NCBI RefSeq assembly: GCF_900091455.1
Contig: NZ_LT607412.1
Span: 62,001 to 126,000, forward strand
Source of the DNA: Micromonospora coriariae
Lineage (GTDB): Bacteria > Actinomycetota > Actinomycetes > Mycobacteriales > Micromonosporaceae
Direction of reading: 5' to 3'
DNA length: 64,000 nucleotides
The first letter of the stretch is position 1. Each line of letters begins with the position of its first letter. Below the pieces are notes generated by a model. That model was given only the letters and a program-made list of their open reading frames with translations, searched no databases and was not told the origin of the DNA. The translations under genes and the position numbers were made by a program. Shown here piece by piece: positions 59,221 to 64,000 of the stretch.

Positions 59221-60198
59221 TCACCCCGGCCAGGAGGCAGGGTCGGGCGCTACCATGCGGTCACCGAGCGGGGAACGGCGGTAGAGCACGGACCGGCCGT
59301 CGCGTACCCCGACAAGCAGACCACCGTCGCGCAGCGCGCGCAGGTGCTGGTTGACCGCAGTTGGCGTGACGCCGAGGCGGGACGCGAGTTCGGTGGATGA
59401 CGCCGGCGTCTCCAACGCGACGAGCAGACCGGCCCGGACAACGCCCAGCAGAGCCGCCAACGCGCCGGGCGCGGCCAGCGGCTGCGGCTCCCACAGTGTC
59501 GCCACCCCACGCCCCGCATAGATGATCATCGGCGGTTCGGCTTCGGAGGCCGGCGTCGATGCGTTGAGCGTCCAGAGGCTCGGCACGAGGGTCAGGCCGC
59601 CGTTGGTCGCCCGCGTGTATTGCAGACGGGATCGCAGCCGCACCTCGACGGTCGCGTCGACGAGCCGGACTGCAGGCGAGAGCCCGTTGAACATTGCCGC
59701 AAGTCCGTGTTGGGAGATCTGCCGCGCGCGGAACGTCACATCGCCCTCAAGGAGAGCCCGCATGCGCGGCCAGTGCGGCGCAAAGCAGTGCCGCCAGTAG
59801 CCGGCCAGCGCGTCGATGATCCTGGACAGCACCCGAGGGACGGGACCACGCAACGCGCGGGGCAGCGACCCCGCACTGTGCACGGCCCGCAGGTCGCGGA
59901 CGACCACGGCCGGGTCGATGGCGCCCAGCCTCGCCAGTTCATCATCGAAGTGGGTCAGCGGGGAGGACGGCCGGGGATTGAGGAAGTCAGGCGTCCAAAG
60001 TCTCGAATCAGTCAGGGCCAGCAGTGTCTCGTGGTCCAGCGCGCTTCGCGACTCGTTGACCGAGCGCACCCAACGCAGATGCAGGGGATAGCGACCCGGG
60101 TCTCGCCACGCTCGCAGCGACAGCACCACCTCGTTGAGTGGCGACACCGCGAACCGGACGTCAGCCAAGTCGTTATCGACCAACTCGTAGCGGACCAT
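59221..60198 (-). CDS. DUF5937-like regulator with C-terminal ArsR-type HTH
   Basis: 325 aa from ATG 60198 (ATG 60207 also possible). The N-terminal 240 residues (DVRFAVSPLNEVVLSLRAWR, WPRMRALLEGDVTFRARQIS) match the DUF5937-type domain of actinobacterial regulators. The C-terminus is a winged helix: VALETPASSTELASRLGVTP, TAVNQHLRALRDGGLLVGVR. Divergent from the MFS gene 57 bp away, which it probably controls. Confidence 0.85.
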   Translation of the reverse strand: MVRYELVDNDLADVRFAVSPLNEVVLSLRAWRDPGRYPLHLRWVRSVNESRSALDHETLLALTDSRLWTPDFLNPRPSSPLTHFDDELARLGAIDPAVVVRDLRAVHSAGSLPRALRGPVPRVLSRIIDALAGYWRHCFAPHWPRMRALLEGDVTFRARQISQHGLAAMFNGLSPAVRLVDATVEVRLRSRLQYTRATNGGLTLVPSLWTLNASTPASEAEPPMIIYAGRGVATLWEPQPLAAPGALAALLGVVRAGLLVALETPASSTELASRLGVTPTAVNQHLRALRDGGLLVGVRDGRSVLYRRSPLGDRMVAPDPASWPG

Positions 60199-60255
60199 GA
60201 AGCACAACGCTACATCATTGGCGGCCAGGGGCCGGACAGTGCGACAACTGCCGCC

Positions 60256-61524
60256 ATGCTTCTCGCAACGGTCCGGCGGCCGTCAATCACGCAGTGGCTT
60301 GCCCCATACCTGAACCCGGTCGACCCGACCGCCCGGGCGCTGACCTGGTCGACGATCGCGTCCTCACTGTCAAAGGGCGTGTTCTTCAGCGTCAGCGTGC
60401 TGTACTTCACGCGCGTCGCCGGCTTCCCCGCCACGACCGTCGGGCTCGGGCTGACCATCGCCGGATGCCTCGGGGTCGGAGCGGCGCTGGGCGCCGGCTA
60501 CCTTGCCCGGGCGATCGGCGCGCGGCAGGTGATGGTTCTGGCCACCGCCGGACAGGGTGTAGCGCTGCTTGCTTACCTGTTGGCCCGGACACCGGCTGCG
60601 TTCGTCGTCGTCGCGAGCGTCGCGGTCTGCGGACAGGCCATGCAGCGCACCGCTCTCACGACGATGATTGCGGAGTCCTTCACCGCGGCAGACCGGCTCG
60701 CCATGCGGGCCCGGCTGCGGGTCGTGATGAATGTCTTCATCGCCCTGGGAACCGCGCTGGCGGCGATCGCCCTGGCCATCGACACGAGATCCGCGTACCA
60801 GGTGGCCATGTTGGCCACCGGCGCGTTGACGCTCGTTGCCGCCTACACGCTCGTCCGGGCACGGCGGCAGCCCCAGGCGACCCACGTAGACACCGATCCG
60901 GCACAACGGAACCAATCCGGTCGGCCAATGCGACGCTCACCGCTGCGAGACCGCACCTATCTGGCGATCACCGCCCTCTACGCCCTCCTGTCAATGCAGT
61001 TCGGACTATTGACGGTCGGGATGCCACTGTGGGTCGGTGGCCATACCCGGACGCCAACGGTGACCGTGGCGGTGCTGCTGGCCGCGAACACCGCCATCGT
61101 GTCGGTCCTGCAGCTCTGGGCGGCACACCGAACAACCGACCTGCATTCCTCCGGCCGCGCGATCGCGCAGGCCGGCGCACTCCTGGCGCTCGCCTGCGCC
61201 CTGTACGCCATCGCCGCTGGGGGCTCACTCGCGATCGCCGTGGCAGTCCTGGTCCTCGCAGCCATCGCGCACAGTCTCGCGGAGATCCTCTCCGAGGCCG
61301 GCAGCTGGACACTCGCCTTCGAACTGGCCGACCCTGCCAACGCCGGCGCCTACCAGGGCGTCAGCCAGACCGGCGCAGCACTCGGCGCCATGCTCGCGCC
61401 CCTGGTCGTCACCGCCGCCATCGAACACGGCGCGGCGGGCTGGGCCATCCTCGCCGCGGTCTTTCTTGCCGCAGCGCTGACGACCCAGGCCCTTATCAGG
61501 GCTCGCGAAGGCCGGATGGCATGA
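60256..61524 (+). CDS. MFS transporter
   Basis: 422 aa from ATG 60256. Twelve predicted TM helices; ALGAGYLARAIGARQVMVLA carries the loop 2-3 region (motif A-like), and a charged linker at about 210-235 separates the halves. A signature near the end, SEAGSWTLAFELADPANAGA (then YQGVSQTGAALGAMLAP), is typical of actinobacterial drug-export-like MFS proteins. Substrate unknown; likely regulated by the divergent DUF5937-type gene. Confidence 0.92.
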   Translation: MLLATVRRPSITQWLAPYLNPVDPTARALTWSTIASSLSKGVFFSVSVLYFTRVAGFPATTVGLGLTIAGCLGVGAALGAGYLARAIGARQVMVLATAGQGVALLAYLLARTPAAFVVVASVAVCGQAMQRTALTTMIAESFTAADRLAMRARLRVVMNVFIALGTALAAIALAIDTRSAYQVAMLATGALTLVAAYTLVRARRQPQATHVDTDPAQRNQSGRPMRRSPLRDRTYLAITALYALLSMQFGLLTVGMPLWVGGHTRTPTVTVAVLLAANTAIVSVLQLWAAHRTTDLHSSGRAIAQAGALLALACALYAIAAGGSLAIAVAVLVLAAIAHSLAEILSEAGSWTLAFELADPANAGAYQGVSQTGAALGAMLAPLVVTAAIEHGAAGWAILAAVFLAAALTTQALIRAREGRMA

Positions 61525-61754
61525 ATCAGCGCGGCCCAAATTAGTCAAGTCCGGCAGAGCGAGGGCACTGCGAGCGGGACCTCGCAATACAAGCCGGCAA
61601 GCATGCCTGCCGAAGTTGTGGCCCCAGGGTCAAGGTGCACCATGAAGCGACCACCCAAGATCGACATGGTCTCCAGGCCAAGTCCAGTACCTGGCTGCTA
61701 TCGCCATGAGCCAGGGCTCGGCCACCACCCACGTCCCCAACACCTGGCTATTCC
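61525..61754. other. Intergenic stretch before the ars fusion gene
   Basis: 230 bp without gene-like frames; less GC-rich than the surroundings. Nothing recognised besides the operator that follows. Confidence 0.45.
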
Positions 61755-61770
61755 ATCAAGCCTGTTTGAT
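61755..61770. promoter_or_regulatory. ArsR/SmtB-type operator
   Basis: ATCAA-GCCTGT-TTGAT (61755-61770) is a perfect inverted repeat of the form typical for ArsR/SmtB regulators. It lies 13 bp upstream of the fusion gene start and just before a TATCTT -10-like sequence (61772-61777), so binding would block transcription of its own gene. Confidence 0.7.
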
Positions 61771-61783
61771 GTATCTTGCTGTC

Positions 61784-62557
61784 ATGGCGTCGTCGAATCA
61801 AGCCGCCCCGGCGTTTGTGCGCTTGGCGGCCCATCCGCTGCGGTGGCGGCTGCTGACCGAGCTCGCCGACAGCGACTACCGGGTCCGGGAGTTGGTGACG
61901 CTGGTAGGTGAGCCGCAGAACCTGGTCTCCTACCATCTGCGCCTGCTGCGTGACAGCGGGCTGGTCACCGCCACACGCAGCAGCTTCGACGGCCGCGACA
62001 GCTATTACCACCTGGATCTGGACCGCTGCGCAGACGCGCTGGCCGAATCCGGCTCCGCACTGCACCCGGCGCTGCATCGAGAGCATGCGCCGCGCATACC
62101 TCTGGTCGACCTGCGGCGCTCCCCCCGCCTCGGCGTGCTGTTCGTGTGCACTGGCAACGGCGCGCGCTCACCGATCGCCGAAGCTCTGCTACGCCACCGC
62201 GCCGGCGGCCAGGTCGAGGTGGCCAGCGCCGGCAGCCGCCCCAAGCCCCGCCTTCATCCCAACGCCGTACGCCTGCTACGCGATGAGTTCGGCATCGACA
62301 TCACCGCCCAGCGCCCCCGACACCTGGACACGGTGACCGGCCGTCGGTTCGACTACGTGATCAGCTTGTGTGACAAGGCCCGCGAGGCCTGCCCTGACTT
62401 TCCGGACCATCCTCGGCGGGTGCACTGGAGCATCTCCGACCCCGCCACGGCCGGCGACACCGACCAGGCCAGCTACCCCGCCTTCCAGCAGACCGCGGCC
62501 GACATCGACACCCGCATCAGACACCTGCTGCCCGTCCTCACCGCCGCCCGCCCTTGA
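61784..62557 (+). CDS. ArsR regulator fused to LMW-PTP-type arsenate reductase
   Basis: 257 aa from ATG 61784 (upstream in-frame start 61706 would place the operator inside the gene). Residues about 8-100: ArsR winged helix (FVRLAAHPLRWRLLTELADS, LVSYHLRLLRDSGLVTATRS). Residues about 115-255: low-molecular-weight phosphatase fold with P-loop VCTGNGARSPIAEALL (C122), SAGSRPKPRLHPNAV and the general-acid Asp in WSISDPATAGD. Such fusions couple sensing with arsenate reduction or have become pure regulators. No arsenite exporter is seen downstream within the window. Confidence 0.9.
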   Translation: MASSNQAAPAFVRLAAHPLRWRLLTELADSDYRVRELVTLVGEPQNLVSYHLRLLRDSGLVTATRSSFDGRDSYYHLDLDRCADALAESGSALHPALHREHAPRIPLVDLRRSPRLGVLFVCTGNGARSPIAEALLRHRAGGQVEVASAGSRPKPRLHPNAVRLLRDEFGIDITAQRPRHLDTVTGRRFDYVISLCDKAREACPDFPDHPRRVHWSISDPATAGDTDQASYPAFQQTAADIDTRIRHLLPVLTAARP

Positions 62558-62570
62558 AGGAGATTCAGCA

Positions 62571-62981
62571 GTGACAGCACACGAGCAGTACGCCAGCGTC
62601 CGCTACCTCGTTGATGACGTCCAGACGGCCGTGGACTTCTACACCATCCACCTCGGCTTCACCCTGAACACCAGCGCCGCGCCCGCCTTCGCAGACGTCG
62701 TGCGCGGCCCGTTGCGGCTGCTGCTGTCCGGCCCAGCCAGTTCGGGCGCCCGCGCCACCCCCGACGACACGACCACCGCCGGACGCAACCGCATCCAACT
62801 GATCACCGACGACCTGGATGCCGAGATCGACCGACTGCACAGCACGGGACTGTCGTTCCGCAGCGACGTAATTGCTGGTCCCGGCGGCCGCCAAATCCTG
62901 CTCACCGACCCCGCCGGCAACCTCGTCGAACTGTTCCAACCCGCCCACCGGCCGGGTGCACCCACACCGGCAGCACTCTGA
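62571..62981 (+). CDS. VOC-family (glyoxalase-like) protein
   Basis: 136 aa from GTG 62571, AAGGAG 8 bp upstream, 13 bp after the ars fusion gene, so cotranscribed. Beta-alpha-beta-beta-beta modules: SVRYLVDDVQTAVDFYTIHL, GFTLNTSAAPAFADV, RIQLITDDLDAEIDRL and GRQILLTDPAGNLVELFQPA (metal-ligand Glu). It has no cysteine pair like the organoarsenical lyase ArsI, so arsenic chemistry is not supported; more likely a detoxification dioxygenase or lyase. Confidence 0.9.
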   Translation: MTAHEQYASVRYLVDDVQTAVDFYTIHLGFTLNTSAAPAFADVVRGPLRLLLSGPASSGARATPDDTTTAGRNRIQLITDDLDAEIDRLHSTGLSFRSDVIAGPGGRQILLTDPAGNLVELFQPAHRPGAPTPAAL

Positions 62982-63230
62982 CCTGGACACTGCCGCCGGC
63001 GCGGAGTTGGACTTCGCGGTCGAAGAAGTCTCTACAACCCTTGCATCGCATCCGGCCGGGCATGCCCGGCCTGCTCCGCCAACTGCCAACGCGTCTTGAC
63101 CTCAGCACGCGGCCACCGCCAGATCTGAAAGTGTGTCCACAACATACAGACGATCACGCGGTGGCCGCACCTCGTCTACCTGGCCCCCACCAGCCACATC
63201 CCAAACGGTGGCAGCCGTAATAGGCGGTAC
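62982..63230. other. Intergenic stretch
   Basis: About 250 bp between convergent genes; no gene-like frame, repeat or hairpin stood out. Confidence 0.45.
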
Positions 63231-64000
63231 CTAACCAAGTACGTCGCGTTCCCGCAGGGCCGCCAACTCCTCCACCGACAGGCCCAGCTCGTCGCCGAGT
63301 ACCGCGTCGGTGTCTGCACCCAGTGCGCGCCCGGTGAACCGGATCCGGCCCGGCGTACGATTCATCCGCCACAGCACGTTCTGCATCCGGACCGGCCCCA
63401 GGTCAGGGTCGTCCACCGTGGTCACCAGATCCAATGCCCGCACCTGCGGGTCGTCGAGCAACTCGCTCGGCTTGTAGACCGGCGCCACCGCCGCCCCCGC
63501 CTCCTCGAACGCGCGCAGCACCTCGTCGCGGGTCCGCGCCCCGATCCACTCCCCCACGTAGCCGTCGAGCAGGTCGGCGTGCTGCGCCCGCTGGCGTCCG
63601 GTGGCGAACCACGGCTCGTCGATCACCTCCGGGTGGCCGACCAGCGTCAGCACTCGTCGAGCGATGCTGTCGGCGCTGGTGGAAATGGCCACCCAATGCC
63701 CGTCAGCGGTGCGGTAGGTGTTGCGCGGCGCGTTGTTGACCGATCGGTTGCCGGTGCGCTGCTGGTCGATGCCGAGCTGGTCGGCGTAGATCACGCCGGG
63801 ACCGACCGCCGTCATGATGGGGCTGAGCAGGTCGAGGTCGATCTCCTGACCGTGGCCGTCCTTCTCCCGCTGGAACAGCGCCATCGAGACCGCCGCCGCA
63901 CCCGCCATCCCGGCGATCGAGTCGGCCAGACCGAACGCTGGCAGCGTTGGTGGGCCGTTCGGTTCGCCGGTCAGGTGAGCGAAACCGCTCATCGACTCGA
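63231..64000 (-). CDS. CaiB/BaiF family CoA-transferase (C-terminal part, runs off window)
   Basis: At least 256 C-terminal residues of a class III CoA-transferase. The window edge cuts the gene; the frame is open to the end and begins within the conserved SMSGFAHLTGEPNGPPTLPA, LADSIAGMAG and MALFQREKDGHGQEIDLDLL. NAPRNTYRTADGHWVAISTS and FEEAGAAVAPVYKPSELLDD are further family motifs. The active-site Asp lies upstream outside the window. It transfers CoA between carboxylic acids; substrate unknown. Confidence 0.93.
   Translation of the reverse strand, partial: ESMSGFAHLTGEPNGPPTLPAFGLADSIAGMAGAAAVSMALFQREKDGHGQEIDLDLLSPIMTAVGPGVIYADQLGIDQQRTGNRSVNNAPRNTYRTADGHWVAISTSADSIARRVLTLVGHPEVIDEPWFATGRQRAQHADLLDGYVGEWIGARTRDEVLRAFEEAGAAVAPVYKPSELLDDPQVRALDLVTTVDDPDLGPVRMQNVLWRMNRTPGRIRFTGRALGADTDAVLGDELGLSVEELAALRERDVLG

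Noticed and set aside
62571..62981. ArsI-type C-As lyase identity for the VOC protein
   Set aside because: No cysteine pair for organoarsenical binding is present, although the gene follows an ars-type gene.

Overview
The window looks like chromosomal DNA of a high-GC actinobacterium, most likely a Micromonosporaceae member. This is inferred from the very high GC content, frequent GTG starts and 4-bp stop/start overlaps, a SARP-type regulator, an F420-type (DDN/DUF385) oxidoreductase, an actinobacterial translational T-box in front of ileS, and a HelD-type helicase. No complete tRNA or rRNA gene was seen. All family assignments come from reading translations and motifs by eye; no searches were run.

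Layout. 0.2-1.7 kb: a secreted PKD-domain protein. 2-5.3 kb: IS debris. An IS256-type element lies in a decayed DUF433-like gene, is itself split by an ISL3-type element with a clean 8-bp target duplication, and has lost its right end against a truncated MOSC gene. 5.3-9.8 kb: a hemerythrin/alpha-beta hydrolase fusion lacking its nucleophile serine, then a DEAD-box helicase and a cold-shock protein with a structured leader. 10.5-11.2 kb: a dead Nudix gene and a GNAT acetyltransferase.

11.4-23.8 kb is the most interesting part. A three-gene operon with 4-bp overlaps encodes a pseudokinase fused to a UPF1-like SF1 helicase (1242 aa), a protein with two phospholipase-D HKD motifs (1145 aa), and a histidine-kinase-type ATPase (874 aa). 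A SARP wHTH-receiver regulator converges on it with overlapping 3' ends. A divergent gene encodes a TIR/nucleoside-deoxyribosyltransferase-like domain followed by S1 RNA-binding repeats. Together they look like a two-component-controlled nucleic-acid-processing conflict or defence system that I cannot match to a named system. A VapC/Phd-type toxin-antitoxin pair follows directly.

24.9-29.4 kb: small hypothetical, membrane and TPR genes with a degenerate 3' half of tRNA-Arg(CCT), a possible integration scar. 29.6-36.5 kb: TauE/SafE permease, transketolase, DUF2267 protein, and ileS behind a T-box. 36.8-43.6 kb: DDN-like oxidoreductase, a nucleotidyltransferase-like protein, and a MocR regulator divergent from a BBE-type flavoenzyme, a small membrane protein and an S9 peptidase. 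44-46.5 kb: an MBL hydrolase and an IS110-type element. 46.6-51.3 kb: a TetR/SnoaL divergent pair and an ABC-2 transporter/two-component operon. 51.9-58.6 kb: HelD helicase, a NADAR gene with a premature stop, a DHFR-like reductase, an AraC regulator, a uridine-kinase-like enzyme, and a TetR pair. 58.6-64 kb: a decayed CDF transporter, a DUF5937-type regulator divergent from an MFS permease, an ArsR-arsenate reductase fusion, a VOC protein, and a CoA-transferase running off the right edge.

The many truncated genes, IS remnants and short repeats suggest that 2-5 kb, 10-29 kb and 44-59 kb are plastic, whereas 29.6-43 kb resembles stable chromosomal backbone.
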